Notes: generated by a model not told the origin, from the sequence alone. A DNA stretch of 64,000 nt from Clostridium thermarum (GCF_006351925.1 NZ_CP040924.1:1634001-1698000); one strand, 5' to 3'; counted from the stretch's first letter, positions 26,553-36,103 are shown. Made by a program: numbers and translations.

Positions 26553-27143
26553 ATGTACGAATATATAAAGGGAAGCTATAAGGGCTTTTATAAGGATTAT
26601 GTAGTGATAGATAATAATGGTATAGGATATAAAATATATGTACCAGGAAGTACTCTTACGAAACTTCCCAAGATCGGTGATGAGGTGCAATTATATACCT
26701 ATCAAATGGTTAGGGAAGACTTTCTTGGGCTTTATGGATTTATTTCAAGAGAAGAATTAGAGATGTTTCTACTATTATTAAATATTAACGGAGTAGGTGC
26801 AAAGGCTGCCCTGTCTATTCAATCCATATTAGATGTGGAAAGACTGCAATTTGCCATAGCAGTTGGCGATGAGGCATCGCTGACACGTGCACCCGGTGTA
26901 GGAAAGAAGACAGCTCAAAGGATAATATTGGAGCTTAAAGATAAGATGAAAAAGGTAAGAGATAATGCTGAGGAGATCTCTATTGACTATACCACAAAGA
27001 GCTCTGTATATGCTGATGCTATTGAAGCTCTTATGGCACTGGGATACTCTGAAAAGGAATGTGTCAGTGTCTTAAAAAATGTCAATTTAGCTGATTCTCT
27101 GGAAGGGGTAATAAAGAACTCCCTAAAACAACTTATGAATTGA
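26553..27143 (+). CDS. ruvA: Holliday junction branch migration protein RuvA
   Basis: Binds four-way DNA junctions as a tetramer and loads RuvB. The 196-aa protein has the OB-fold domain (1-62; [12 protein letters not shown]), two helix-hairpin-helix motifs ([14 protein letters not shown] about 72; [19 protein letters not shown] about 107) and a C-terminal RuvB-binding domain ([14 protein letters not shown]). The frame extends upstream, but GAGGAGG selects ATG 26553. 13 bases before ruvB. Confidence 0.97.
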   Translation: MYEYIKGSYKGFYKDYVVIDNNGIGYKIYVPGSTLTKLPKIGDEVQLYTYQMVREDFLGLYGFISREELEMFLLLLNINGVGAKAALSIQSILDVERLQFAIAVGDEASLTRAPGVGKKTAQRIILELKDKMKKVRDNAEEISIDYTTKSSVYADAIEALMALGYSEKECVSVLKNVNLADSLEGVIKNSLKQLMN

Positions 27144-27156
27144 GGGGATACTAATA

Positions 27157-28191
27157 ATGGATGAAAGAATATTATCGTCAATTAGTACAATAGAAGAAAG
27201 TAATTCTGAATACAGTCTGAGACCTCAGAATCTAAATGAATATATTGGCCAGAGAAAAGTAGTGGATAAGTTAAAGGTGTTTATAAAGGCAGCGCAGAAT
27301 AGGGGAGAAGCCTTAGACCACGTACTTCTATATGGACCTCCGGGTTTAGGAAAAACAACCTTGGCCAATATAATAGCAAAACAGATGGGAGGCAATTTGA
27401 AGATAACCTCCGGACCGGCTATAGAAAGAGCTGGGGATTTAGCAGCTATACTCACTACCTTAAGCAAAAATGATGTGCTGTTTATCGATGAAATACATAG
27501 ATTAAACAGAAATGTGGAAGAAATATTATATCCGGCTATGGAAGACTATGCCTTGGATATCGTTATTGGAAAGGGAGCCTCTGCTAAGTCCATAAGATTG
27601 GATTTGCCCAAGTTTACACTTATTGGAGCAACCACCAGAGTAGGCTTGCTGACATCCCCCCTAAGGGATAGATTCGGTGTTCTGTGTGCTATGGAGTATT
27701 ATAATAATGATGAGCTAAAAGAAATTATCATAAGATCTGCGGAAATTTTAGACTGTAAAATAGAGGAAGACAGTGCCTATGAGGTTGCCAGAAGGTCCAG
27801 AGGAACACCTAGAATAGCCATAAGACTTTTAAAAAGAGTCAGAGACTATTCTCAAGTAAAAGGTGAAAGTACTATTAAATTAGAAGATGCAAAGGCGGCC
27901 CTGGAACTTTTAGAAGTGGATGAAGAAGGCTTTGATAGGGTTGATAACCGTATCCTGGAGGCTATTATAGATAACTTCTCCGGCGGTCCTGTTGGTATAG
28001 AAACTTTATCCTATTTTATTGGTGAAGAATTGGATACCATAGAAGATGTTTATGAACCCTATCTTCTGCAAAAAGGGTTTATAATTAGGACCCCAAGAGG
28101 AAGAATGGCTACAGATAAAGCTTATAGCCATACTAAAAGAAAATGGATAAAAGACAATGTGGAGCAGCTTCCATTATTTGAAGAAAAATAA
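27157..28191 (+). CDS. ruvB: Holliday junction branch migration helicase RuvB
   Basis: AAA+ motor of the RuvABC resolvasome. The 344-aa protein has Walker [10 protein letters not shown] (about 62), Walker B FIDEIHRL (about 109), sensor 1 GATTRVG (about 155) and the C-terminal winged helix ([13 protein letters not shown]). Length is normal. Followed at 19 bases by queA. Confidence 0.98.
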   Translation: MDERILSSISTIEESNSEYSLRPQNLNEYIGQRKVVDKLKVFIKAAQNRGEALDHVLLYGPPGLGKTTLANIIAKQMGGNLKITSGPAIERAGDLAAILTTLSKNDVLFIDEIHRLNRNVEEILYPAMEDYALDIVIGKGASAKSIRLDLPKFTLIGATTRVGLLTSPLRDRFGVLCAMEYYNNDELKEIIIRSAEILDCKIEEDSAYEVARRSRGTPRIAIRLLKRVRDYSQVKGESTIKLEDAKAALELLEVDEEGFDRVDNRILEAIIDNFSGGPVGIETLSYFIGEELDTIEDVYEPYLLQKGFIIRTPRGRMATDKAYSHTKRKWIKDNVEQLPLFEEK

Positions 28192-28210
28192 ATACAAATG
28201 AGGTGTAATT

Positions 28211-29263
28211 TTGAAAGTAAGTGATTTTTATTTTGACCTTCCTGAGGAGCTTATAGCTCAACACCCCTTAAAAAATAGGGATGAATCAAGGCTTATGGTA
28301 GTTAACAAGGATAACGGTGAGCTAAGACATGAAGTATTTAAAAACATAATAAATTATTTAAATCCAGGAGATTGTCTAGTACTTAATAATACCAGAGTTA
28401 TGCCGGCTAGACTTATTGGTGAAAAACTCCATACCGGTGGTAAAATAGAATTTTTATTGCTTAAGAGGATAGAAGGAGATAAGTGGGAAAGTCTTGTTAA
28501 GCCGGGAAAAAAGGCAAAGATAGGAGCTGAATTCAGCTTTGGTAACGGAAGATTGAAGGCAAAAGTAATAGATATGGTGGATGAAGGAAATAGAATAATT
28601 GAATTCTATTATCAAGGTATTTTTGAGGAGATTTTGGATGAGCTGGGTCAAATGCCCCTGCCTCCCTATATAACTGAGCAGTTGGAGGATAAGGAAAGGT
28701 ATCAGACTGTCTATTCTAAGACAGTGGGATCAGCGGCAGCGCCGACAGCAGGTCTTCATTTTACCAAGGAATTGTTGGCGGATATTGAGAAAAAAGGGGT
28801 AAATATTGCCTATATTACACTGCATGTTGGACTTGGCACCTTCAGACCTGTAAAGGTGGATGTCATTGAGGAACATAAAATGCATTCTGAGTTCTATATG
28901 GTGGATGAGGAAACCAGTGCAAAAATCAATGCTTGTAAGAAAAACGGCGGCAGGATAATTGCAGTGGGAACTACCTCCTGCAGAACCTTGGAAAGCGTAG
29001 CAGACTCATCAGGATATGTAGCTCCTAAGACCGGATGGACAGATATTTTTATATACCCGGGCTATAATTTTAAAATTGTAGATGCATTAATTACAAACTT
29101 CCATCTGCCCGAGTCAACTTTAATTATGCTGGTAAGTGCACTTGCCCATAAGGAAATTATTATGAGGGCTTATCATAAAGCAATAGAAGAAAAATACAGG
29201 TTTTTTAGTTTTGGAGACGCTATGTTTATTACAGATTCTAAAAGCCACAATACTAATCCTTAA
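28211..29263 (+). CDS. queA: S-adenosylmethionine:tRNA ribosyltransferase-isomerase
   Basis: Transfers the ribosyl part of SAM to preQ1-tRNA, making epoxyqueuosine. The 350-aa protein has the family blocks [17 protein letters not shown] (6-22), [16 protein letters not shown] (about 58) and [11 protein letters not shown] (about 180). It uses a TTG start with GAGGTG upstream. Linked to tgt, the enzyme of the preceding step, 23 bases downstream. Confidence 0.97.
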   Translation: MKVSDFYFDLPEELIAQHPLKNRDESRLMVVNKDNGELRHEVFKNIINYLNPGDCLVLNNTRVMPARLIGEKLHTGGKIEFLLLKRIEGDKWESLVKPGKKAKIGAEFSFGNGRLKAKVIDMVDEGNRIIEFYYQGIFEEILDELGQMPLPPYITEQLEDKERYQTVYSKTVGSAAAPTAGLHFTKELLADIEKKGVNIAYITLHVGLGTFRPVKVDVIEEHKMHSEFYMVDEETSAKINACKKNGGRIIAVGTTSCRTLESVADSSGYVAPKTGWTDIFIYPGYNFKIVDALITNFHLPESTLIMLVSALAHKEIIMRAYHKAIEEKYRFFSFGDAMFITDSKSHNTNP

Positions 29264-29286
29264 TTAACTAAAGGGAAGTGAAATGT

Positions 29287-30417
29287 ATGTTTAAGATAAT
29301 TAAAAAGGAAGATAAGGCCAAGAGGGGAACTTTTACAACTCCTCATGGTACAATTCAAACACCGGTATTTATGAATGTAGGTACTCTGGCAGCTATAAAA
29401 GGGGCCGTTTCCTCCATGGATTTAAAGGACATTGGCTGTCAAGTGGAGTTGTCAAATACCTATCACCTGCATCTAAGGCCTGGTGATGAAGTGGTGTATA
29501 AAATGGGAGGGCTCCACAAGTTTATGAATTGGGATAGGCCAATTCTAACAGACTCCGGAGGATTTCAGGTCTTTTCTTTATCAGGCATAAGGAAGATAGA
29601 AGAAGAAGGGGTATATTTTAACTCTCATATAGATGGAAAGAGAATTTTCATGGGACCGGAGGAAAGTATGCAAATTCAGAGCCGCTTGGCATCCACAATT
29701 GCCATGGCCTTTGATGAATGTATACCCAATCCTTCTCCTAGGGAGTATGTTGAAAGGTCAGTTGAGAGAACTACCCGATGGCTGCACAGATGTATAGCAG
29801 AAATGAAGAGATTAAATTCTTTAGACAGTACAATTAATAAGAAACAGATGCTCTTTGGTATAAATCAAGGTGGGGTATTTGATGATATACGAATAGCTCA
29901 TGCCAAGGATATCTCAAAGCTTGACCTAGATGGATATGCCATTGGTGGTCTTGCAGTAGGTGAGACTCATGAAGAAATGTACAGAATTATAGATTCTGTT
30001 GTACCCCATTTACCTGAGGATAAACCAATTTACTTAATGGGAGTTGGTACACCAATAAATATACTTGAAGGTGTAGCAAGAGGAATAGATTTCTTTGACT
30101 GTGTACTACCTGCCCGTAACGGGAGACATGGCCATGTATTCACCCAATATGGTAAGATAAATATAATGAATGCCAAGTACGAAACAGATTCTAAACCTAT
30201 TGATGAAGGCTGCGGCTGTCCTGCTTGTAAGCATTACAGCAGAGCCTATATAAGACATCTGTTTAAAGCTAAGGAAATGTTGGCCATGAGGCTGTGTGTA
30301 TTACATAACCTGTATTTCTATAATAAATTGATGGAAGACATAAGAACAGCTATAGAAAATGATAATTTTTATGAATTTAAGAATAAAATGGTTGAACAAT
30401 TCAGTGGAAATGTATAG
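29287..30417 (+). CDS. tgt: Queuine/preQ1 tRNA-ribosyltransferase
   Basis: Exchanges guanine-34 for preQ1 in GUN anticodon tRNAs. The 376-aa protein carries the nucleophile region LTDSGGFQVFSL (about 90), the second Asp in GIDFFDCVLPARNGRHG (about 264), and zinc ligands CGCPACKHYSRAYIRHL (about 305). The frame opens at 29278, but AGGGAAGTG points to ATG 29287. Confidence 0.97.
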   Translation: MFKIIKKEDKAKRGTFTTPHGTIQTPVFMNVGTLAAIKGAVSSMDLKDIGCQVELSNTYHLHLRPGDEVVYKMGGLHKFMNWDRPILTDSGGFQVFSLSGIRKIEEEGVYFNSHIDGKRIFMGPEESMQIQSRLASTIAMAFDECIPNPSPREYVERSVERTTRWLHRCIAEMKRLNSLDSTINKKQMLFGINQGGVFDDIRIAHAKDISKLDLDGYAIGGLAVGETHEEMYRIIDSVVPHLPEDKPIYLMGVGTPINILEGVARGIDFFDCVLPARNGRHGHVFTQYGKINIMNAKYETDSKPIDEGCGCPACKHYSRAYIRHLFKAKEMLAMRLCVLHNLYFYNKLMEDIRTAIENDNFYEFKNKMVEQFSGNV

Positions 30418-30460
30418 AATTAAATGGAACGAACTATAATTTGTAAAGGAGGAAAAGACA

Positions 30461-30739
30461 ATGAACGAGATTTTGGGTGCAGCTTTACCTTTGATTGTTA
30501 TGCTGGGTTTATTTTACCTTATTGTATTTTTACCTGAAAATAAGAGGAAGAAAAAGTACAATGCTATGTTAGAAGCGCTAAAAGTCAATGATGAGGTTTT
30601 GACAAGAGGCGGTATTATAGGCAAGATTACTAGTATTCAAGATGACCATGTATTGGTTCAGACCGGTCCGGACAGAGCAAGACTTAAGATTTCAAAAAAT
30701 GGAATTGCCAGTGTAATAACAGAATCAAAAACTGAATAA
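30461..30739 (+). CDS. yajC: Preprotein translocase subunit YajC
   Basis: Small accessory subunit of the SecDF complex. 92 aa: one membrane helix (about 6-25) followed by the conserved cytoplasmic stretch NDEVLTRGGIIGKITSI and DRARLKISKNGIASVI. AAAGGAGGAAA precedes the ATG. Genes for its partners SecD and SecF lie 2 kb downstream, past the scf genes. Confidence 0.95.
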   Translation: MNEILGAALPLIVMLGLFYLIVFLPENKRKKKYNAMLEALKVNDEVLTRGGIIGKITSIQDDHVLVQTGPDRARLKISKNGIASVITESKTE

Positions 30740-30761
30740 ATAAGTATATAATTGTAATAAA

Positions 30762-30802
30762 ATGCCTCTCATCTACATAGATAATAATTAGATGGGAGGT
30801 GT
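30762..30802 (+). promoter_or_regulatory. Hairpin covering the ribosome site of the TIGR04086-type gene
   Basis: ATGCCTCTCATCT (30762-30774) pairs with AGATGGGAGGTGT (30790-30802) over 13 positions with three G-T pairs. The right arm contains the GGGAGGTG ribosome site and runs into TTTTA. It may be a weak terminator of yajC or a translation-blocking hairpin. Confidence 0.55.
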
Positions 30803-30809
30803 TTTATAT

Positions 30810-31178
30810 ATGGAAGAAAAAGCGTTTCTTACAAAAGTATCCATGGGGGTTTTAAGGGCAACCTTAATTACTATCGTACTAGTGATAATATTTGCAATAA
30901 TCATGACCTTTACAGATGTTAGCAACCAGTTCCTTTCTGTGTATTATCTGGTGACAACCTGCTTAAGTGTGGTTTATGGAGCCATATATGCTGCAAGAAA
31001 GAACAATAAAAACGGATGGCTGGTGGGGATACTGGTGGCTCTGCTCTATATGCTGTTGATTTTTATAGCATCAGCAGTATTATTTAATAATGTATTCTTT
31101 GGACTTACAGAATTATTAAGGATTACGATTGCAGTGGTAGTTGGTGCACTTTCAGGTATGCTTGGTATAAATATATAG
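30810..31178 (+). CDS. TIGR04086-family membrane protein
   Basis: 122-aa protein with four predicted membrane helices (about 16-37, 43-62, 73-94, 100-120) separated by short loops, the second loop being AARKNNKNG. This matches the small TIGR04086/YrzE-type family common near scfA in clostridia. The frame opens upstream at 30792; ATG 30810 sits 8 bases after GGGAGGTG. Function unknown. Confidence 0.75.
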   Translation: MEEKAFLTKVSMGVLRATLITIVLVIIFAIIMTFTDVSNQFLSVYYLVTTCLSVVYGAIYAARKNNKNGWLVGILVALLYMLLIFIASAVLFNNVFFGLTELLRITIAVVVGALSGMLGINI

Positions 31179-31184
31179 AAATAC

Positions 31185-31213
31185 TTTATTTAAGCAATCT
31201 TATGTGATATAAT
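31185..31213 (+). promoter_or_regulatory. Promoter of scfA (extended -10)
   Basis: TATAAT (31208-31213) preceded by TG one base upstream, the extended -10 form; only a weak TTTATT -35 at 31185-31190 with a 17-base gap. Confidence 0.55.
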
Positions 31214-31249
31214 ATTTTTGAAGTGTTTTTTGGAATGGAGGGCTAAAAT

Positions 31250-31387
31250 ATGAAACATATCAGAACAATAAACAAACCAAATCTAAAGAATAGCTTAGCA
31301 AAGCCAGGATGCAAGGAATGTGCTAATTCCTGTCAATCAGCATGCAAAACTTCCTGCACCGTTGCAAATTTAGCCTGTGAAAACTAA
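31250..31387 (+). CDS. scfA: SCIFF peptide ScfA (six cysteines in forty-five residues)
   Basis: 45-aa ribosomal precursor peptide, too short for most gene finders. Cysteines stand at 21, 24, 28, 32, 36 and 43 (GCKECANSCQSACKTSC then ACEN). Its start, MKHIRTINKP, is typical of SCIFF. In studied SCIFF peptides ScfB makes a thioether between Cys32 and Thr37; both residues are present. TGGAGGG precedes the ATG. Two hairpins separate it from scfB. The mature product and role are unknown. Confidence 0.93.
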   Translation: MKHIRTINKPNLKNSLAKPGCKECANSCQSACKTSCTVANLACEN

Positions 31388-31399
31388 TATCATAGGAGA

Positions 31400-31455
31400 G
31401 CAGTAGCCACGGGCTGCTGCTTATTTAATGTGCAATGTTTCATTGCACATTTTAT
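31400..31455 (+). terminator. Two tandem hairpins between scfA and scfB
   Basis: First: GCAGTAGCC / GGCTGCTGC (31400-31408 with 31412-31420) with a 3-base loop. Second: AATGTGCAATG / CATTGCACATT (31427-31437 with 31441-31451), then TTAT. They probably reduce read-through, so that peptide exceeds enzyme. Confidence 0.75.
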
Positions 31456-31488
31456 CTGTATTAATAATTTAGTTAGGAGGAAAATATT

Positions 31489-32856
31489 TTGGCGTTGATA
31501 CATAAATTTAAGCAAGGCAACGAATATTACGTACTGGATGTAAACTCCGGCTGCGTTCATATAGTAGACGAGCTAATATACGATATTTTAGATGAAGAGG
31601 TTGTACCAAATAAAGCTGAAGTAATTGATAGACTAAGGGGAAAATACAACGCTGAAGAAATTGAAGAAGCTTTAAGTGATATAGAAGAGCTTCTTGCAGA
31701 GGAACTGCTGTATTCTGGAGACAAATATGAACATATAGCAAGAAATGATAAATCAAAGTCCTTTATAAAGGCTATGTGTTTAAATGTTGTACATGATTGT
31801 AACCTCAAGTGCAAGTACTGTTTTGCAGAAGAGGGTGAGTATAAGGGAAGAAGACAGATGATGTCTGCAGAAGTAGGAAAAAGGGCTGTTGATTTTGTCA
31901 TAAAGAACTCCGGACCAAGAAGAAACATTGAGATAGATCTCTTTGGAGGAGAACCCTTAATGGCTTTTAACAATATTAAAGAAATAGTAGAGTATGCTAA
32001 GGAACAGGAAAAAATCCATAACAAAAATGTGAGATTTACTATGACCACCAACGCTACTTTGCTCAGTGATGAAATTATAGAATATATAGATAAAAACATG
32101 GGAAATATAGTATTGTCTATAGATGGAAGAAAAGAGACAAATGACAGCGTAAGAGTAAGATATAATGGCAGCGGCAGCTATGATGATATTCTTCCAAAGA
32201 TCAAAAAAATGGTGGAAAGAAGAGACAAGAATAAGCAGTATTATGCAAGAGGAACATTCACAAGCAGAAATACTGACTTCTACAAGGATGTTATAGCTTT
32301 GGCCGATGAAGGCTTTAAAGAAATATCCATTGAACCGGTAGTTCTGCCTGATGGTCATGAGCTTGCTCTAAAGGAAGAGGATTTGGAAGCAATTTATGAG
32401 TCCTACGATAAATTGGTAGAAGAAATGGAAGAGAGAATAGGTACTGACAAGGAATTTAAGTACTACCACTTCCATATAGATCTTGACGGAGGACCCTGTG
32501 TCTATAAGAGAATAAGCGGCTGTGGCGCCGGCCATGAATATGTTGCAGTAACTCCATCCGGGGACATATATCCTTGCCACCAATTCGTAGGTATAGAGGA
32601 ATTTAAGCTTGGCTCTATCTTTGAAGACAACTTTAGAGACGATTTAGCCATGGAGTTTAAGGATGCACACATCTACAATAAGCCAAAATGTATGGGATGC
32701 TGGGCAAGATTTTACTGTAGTGGTGGCTGTCAGGCCAATAACTTTAACTTCAACAAAGATATCCATGTTCCTTATGAACTTGGCTGCAAGATTACTAAAA
32801 AGCGTTTGGAGTGTGCTATAGCTCTCAAATGTAAGTATGAAGAAAAAATAATGTAA
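31489..32856 (+). CDS. scfB: SCIFF maturase ScfB (radical SAM/SPASM protein)
   Basis: Forms the thioether cross-link in ScfA. The 455-aa protein has an N-terminal peptide-recognition (RRE-like) region (about 1-90), then the radical-SAM cluster CNLKCKYCF (Cys 104, 108, 111), the GGEPL segment (about 153) and a C-terminal SPASM domain with many Cys (GCGAG, YPCHQF, CMGCWARFYCSGGCQ) for two extra iron-sulfur clusters. It uses TTG 31489 behind a perfect TAGGAGG. Confidence 0.95.
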   Translation: MALIHKFKQGNEYYVLDVNSGCVHIVDELIYDILDEEVVPNKAEVIDRLRGKYNAEEIEEALSDIEELLAEELLYSGDKYEHIARNDKSKSFIKAMCLNVVHDCNLKCKYCFAEEGEYKGRRQMMSAEVGKRAVDFVIKNSGPRRNIEIDLFGGEPLMAFNNIKEIVEYAKEQEKIHNKNVRFTMTTNATLLSDEIIEYIDKNMGNIVLSIDGRKETNDSVRVRYNGSGSYDDILPKIKKMVERRDKNKQYYARGTFTSRNTDFYKDVIALADEGFKEISIEPVVLPDGHELALKEEDLEAIYESYDKLVEEMEERIGTDKEFKYYHFHIDLDGGPCVYKRISGCGAGHEYVAVTPSGDIYPCHQFVGIEEFKLGSIFEDNFRDDLAMEFKDAHIYNKPKCMGCWARFYCSGGCQANNFNFNKDIHVPYELGCKITKKRLECAIALKCKYEEKIM

Positions 32857-32867
32857 ATTACCTGTTA

Positions 32868-32896
32868 TTGACTATTATTTGATGTCGTAATATAAT
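32868..32896 (+). promoter_or_regulatory. Sigma-A promoter of secDF
   Basis: TTGACT (32868-32873), 17 bases, TATAAT (32891-32896). Near consensus. Confidence 0.8.
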
Positions 32897-32929
32897 TAAA
32901 CCTATGAAAGTGTTCAGAGGGGGAGAAAG

Positions 32930-34186
32930 ATGAGGACAAAGAAGAGAACAAAAGCAACTAGTATTGTAACCTTTACCATTGCTGTAATATTGATAGGATT
33001 ATTTGCCGGCCTAGGGATTTATGGAACTCCGGATGTTGGAGGTTATAAGGTTCAATCCTTTGGTGAAGTATTACAAAGGGGGTTGGATTTGCAGGGTGGG
33101 GTTAGCATGCTTCTGGAAGTTACTTCTGAAGTAGATGATGACACTATAGATAGAGCTATTCAAACATTGGAAATGAGAGTAAATTCTATGGGCGTATCAG
33201 AAACACCTATAGTAAGAGAAGGCGAAAAAAGAATTAGGGTAGAGATACCTGGAAAATTCAACTCAAGTGAAATAGCCACTATGTTGAGCCAGTCTGGAAA
33301 ATTAACTTTTGTAGGACCAGATGGTGTGGAAATACTTACAGGTGAAGATGTAGAAACTGCTGAACCTGTAATAAATACTGTAACAAATGAACCACAAGTA
33401 AGTTTAAAGTTTAAGGAATCTGGTAAAGAGAAATTTGCTGAAGCAACGGAGAAGTATTATGGTCAAGCAATAACTATAAAGATGGATGACGAGACAGTTT
33501 CTGCACCTAAAGTTCAAGCTATTATTACTGATGGAGAAGCGTCAATAACAAATATGTCCAGTTTTGATGAAGCTAAAAGAGTAGCAGGTATAATTAAATC
33601 CGGTGCCCTTCCTGTTGCACTAAAGAATGTGGAAACTAAAACTGTTGGACCAACTCTTGGTGAAGAGGCTATTCCGCTGAGCTTAAAGGCTGGTCTTATA
33701 GGTATAATTCTTGTATTCTTATTCATGATAGTATACTATAGACTACCTGGCGTTATTGCAAGTTTGGCATTAATAGTGTACATATTATTGGTACTATATG
33801 CTTTCAAGGCCTTTGGCGTAGTATTGACTTTACCGGGTATAGCAGGTTTCTTGCTTACAATTGGTATGGCAGTAGATGCAAATGTTCTTATATTCGAGAG
33901 AATAAAGGAAGAACTAAAGATAGGAAAGTCCATAAAGTCTTCTATGGAATCAGGCTTTCACAGAGCGCTTTCTTCAATTATCGACTCAAACGTTACAACT
34001 ATAATTGCTGCAGTAGTATTATTCTATCTAGGTTCCGGAGGAGTTAAAGGTTTTGCCTTGACCTTGTCTATAGGTATAATATTAAGTATGTTCTCTGCAA
34101 TAGTTATAACAAAATATCTGTTACGACTTGCATTTAATGCCGGCATACTTAGCAAACCATCATACTTCGGAGTAAAGAGGGGGTAA
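32930..34186 (+). CDS. secD: Protein translocase subunit SecD
   Basis: Proton-driven membrane partner of SecYEG that pulls exported proteins across. The 418-aa protein has one N-terminal helix (about 12-31), the periplasmic P1 region starting GLDLQGGVSMLLEV (about 46), and five C-terminal helices beginning near 250. The signature GMAVDANVLIFERIKEEL (about 315) is intact. It is short for the family (clostridial form). Six bases before secF. Confidence 0.96.
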   Translation: MRTKKRTKATSIVTFTIAVILIGLFAGLGIYGTPDVGGYKVQSFGEVLQRGLDLQGGVSMLLEVTSEVDDDTIDRAIQTLEMRVNSMGVSETPIVREGEKRIRVEIPGKFNSSEIATMLSQSGKLTFVGPDGVEILTGEDVETAEPVINTVTNEPQVSLKFKESGKEKFAEATEKYYGQAITIKMDDETVSAPKVQAIITDGEASITNMSSFDEAKRVAGIIKSGALPVALKNVETKTVGPTLGEEAIPLSLKAGLIGIILVFLFMIVYYRLPGVIASLALIVYILLVLYAFKAFGVVLTLPGIAGFLLTIGMAVDANVLIFERIKEELKIGKSIKSSMESGFHRALSSIIDSNVTTIIAAVVLFYLGSGGVKGFALTLSIGIILSMFSAIVITKYLLRLAFNAGILSKPSYFGVKRG

Positions 34187-34191
34187 TACAC

Positions 34192-35073
34192 TTGCTTAAG
34201 ATAATTGAAAGAACTAAAATGTGGTTTGGTATTTCCTTAGCAATTATAGCTGTAGGTATAGTATTCTTAATTGCCAACAAGGGTCTGAACTTTGGTATAG
34301 ATTTTAAAGGCGGTACAGTAGTTACCATAGAAATGGGCAAAGCAGTTAACAATGAAGAGATTGCTGCTTTGGTTAGAGAAACTGCTCCAGATGCAGTGAC
34401 AAGAATAGTGGATGAAACCCAAGTTGAAATTCAATCAAGTAAACTTGACAATGCAACTACTCAAGAGATATTTAGCAAAATTAAGACTAAGTATGAACTA
34501 CAGGATGAAGCCCTGCTTTCTGAAAACTCCATAGAGGGCTCTATAGGAAGTGAAATGACAAGAAAGGCTTTTACTGCATTAGCAGTTGCTACAGTTTGTA
34601 TGTTGCTTTACATTAGAATAAGGTTTAAAGATGTTGCTTTTGGTCTTGCGGCAATAATAGCACTGATTCATGATGTACTTATTACGCTGACACTTTATGC
34701 GGCATTCAGAATACCTGTAAACTCACCCTTTATTGCAGCAATGCTGACCATCATAGGATATTCAATCAATGATACTATAGTTATCTTTGACAGAATAAGA
34801 GAGAATCAAAAGACTCTTAGAGGAAAGAGCATTACTGAGATTGCCAATATTAGCGTAACTCAAACTATGTCTAGATCCATAAATACATCATTGACAACAC
34901 TATTTACAATTGTAGCGGTTCAAATTTTTGTTCCGCAGGTTAGAGATTTTTCACTTCCTCTAATAGTGGGAATACTTACCGGAGCTTACTCATCAATCTT
35001 CATTGCAAGCCCACTGTGGGTTATGTTTAAAAACTTCAGCAAGAAAAGAAAGAAGAAGGCTATGGCTGCATAG
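34192..35073 (+). CDS. secF: Protein translocase subunit SecF
   Basis: Second half of the SecDF motor. 293 aa with six membrane helices, the FGIDFKGGTVVTIEM motif (about 31), and the conserved GYSINDTIVIFDRIREN (about 190). It uses a TTG start behind AGAGGGGG. A strong terminator follows. SecD and SecF are separate genes here, unlike the fused form in B. subtilis. Confidence 0.96.
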   Translation: MLKIIERTKMWFGISLAIIAVGIVFLIANKGLNFGIDFKGGTVVTIEMGKAVNNEEIAALVRETAPDAVTRIVDETQVEIQSSKLDNATTQEIFSKIKTKYELQDEALLSENSIEGSIGSEMTRKAFTALAVATVCMLLYIRIRFKDVAFGLAAIIALIHDVLITLTLYAAFRIPVNSPFIAAMLTIIGYSINDTIVIFDRIRENQKTLRGKSITEIANISVTQTMSRSINTSLTTLFTIVAVQIFVPQVRDFSLPLIVGILTGAYSSIFIASPLWVMFKNFSKKRKKKAMAA

Positions 35074-35086
35074 TATATTGTAATTT

Positions 35087-35118
35087 AAAGAGAAACTCTA
35101 AGGGGTTTCTCTTTTTTA
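35087..35118 (+). terminator. Rho-independent terminator of secDF
   Basis: Stem AAAGAGAAAC / GTTTCTCTTT (35087-35096 with 35105-35114) with further inner pairing, then TTTT. Confidence 0.9.
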
Positions 35119-35135
35119 TATTTTATAAAAAAAAA

Positions 35136-35164
35136 TTGTCAAAATTACTTTTATCCTATATAAT
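35136..35164 (+). promoter_or_regulatory. Sigma-A promoter of the RecJ-like gene
   Basis: TTGTCA (35136-35141), 17 bases, TATAAT (35159-35164). Confidence 0.75.
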
Positions 35165-35198
35165 ATAGATGTTTTCTAATTTAAGTGGAGGTTTAATT

Positions 35199-36068
35199 AT
35201 GTCTAGGTTTTTGGAGGCTTTGAAATATCCAAACTTTTTAACTACATATAATCCTTTTTTTTTGAAGGATATGAGCAAAGCGCTTGAAAGAACAGTCAAG
35301 GCTATAAATGACAGAGAAAAAATCGTTATATATGGAGCCTGCAATGCCGATGCCATATGTGGTGTATCATTACTTTTCTTACTCTTTAAATATTTGAATG
35401 CAGATGTTGAATATTATATACAAGATAGTGAAGCAGATAAGTTAGATACCCACGTTATAAGAAATCATATCAATTTTCTAGGTGCTAAGCTCATAGTTAC
35501 TGTTGGATGCGGGGCTGAATCCGTTAGTCAAATTCAACTTTGTAAGAGCATGGGTATAGATGTAATAATAATAAATAATAGTGTCAGATACTGTAAGATA
35601 GATGCCATATCTATAAATCCTAAACAAAAGGAATGTTTGTACAAATTTAAGGAACTATCCTTCTCAGGATTGTCGTATAAACTTGCCCAAGCGCTGTCCA
35701 TGTATTATGAGATGAAGTTTGCCAAGAAATATACGGATTTAGTGCTGATAGGTACTGTTGCTTCAGGGCTGCCTGTAATTGATGAAAATGAAATTTTTGT
35801 AAAAGAAGGTCTGAAGCATATACTAAAGACTCATAATCATGGTATTAAGGCACTTTTAAAAGTACATAATATAAATGAGATAACAATGGAAAATATACAA
35901 AAGCTTGTAATGGATATAAAACCTACAACCAATGCCATCGGCAAGATGGATAATGCTAGGATTGCAGTGGAATTGTTTACAACTTCTGACGGCTATAGGG
36001 CAGAGCAAATTGCCAAGTACCTTAATAAAGAAGTCAATAATTCCAACCGGGACATGATTATTTATTAA
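35199..36068 (+). CDS. RecJ-like DHH-domain protein without catalytic motifs
   Basis: 289-aa protein that follows the RecJ core along its whole length (ALLKVHNI, APTTNAIGKMDNARIAVELF-like end), but the metal ligands are gone. RecJ motif I DxDADG is YGACNADAIC (about 46), the DCG motif is VGCGAES (about 102), and DHH is INNSVRY (about 127). DHHA1 and OB domains are missing. In Firmicutes recJ normally lies here, between secDF and apt. It has its own promoter and a GTGGAGG site at ATG 35199. Probably a binding or regulatory paralog rather than a nuclease. Confidence 0.75.
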   Translation: MSRFLEALKYPNFLTTYNPFFLKDMSKALERTVKAINDREKIVIYGACNADAICGVSLLFLLFKYLNADVEYYIQDSEADKLDTHVIRNHINFLGAKLIVTVGCGAESVSQIQLCKSMGIDVIIINNSVRYCKIDAISINPKQKECLYKFKELSFSGLSYKLAQALSMYYEMKFAKKYTDLVLIGTVASGLPVIDENEIFVKEGLKHILKTHNHGIKALLKVHNINEITMENIQKLVMDIKPTTNAIGKMDNARIAVELFTTSDGYRAEQIAKYLNKEVNNSNRDMIIY

Positions 36069-36075
36069 AAAATTA

Positions 36076-36103
36076 TTGCACAATTTTTTTAATGGTATAT
36101 AAT
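36076..36103 (+). promoter_or_regulatory. Sigma-A promoter of apt
   Basis: TTGCAC (36076-36081), 16 bases, TATAAT (36098-36103). Confidence 0.65.

Noticed and set aside
31557..32358. Long minus-strand frames opposite scfB
   Set aside because: Antisense shadows of a strongly coding gene; sequences are low-complexity Ser/Ile-rich with no start signals.
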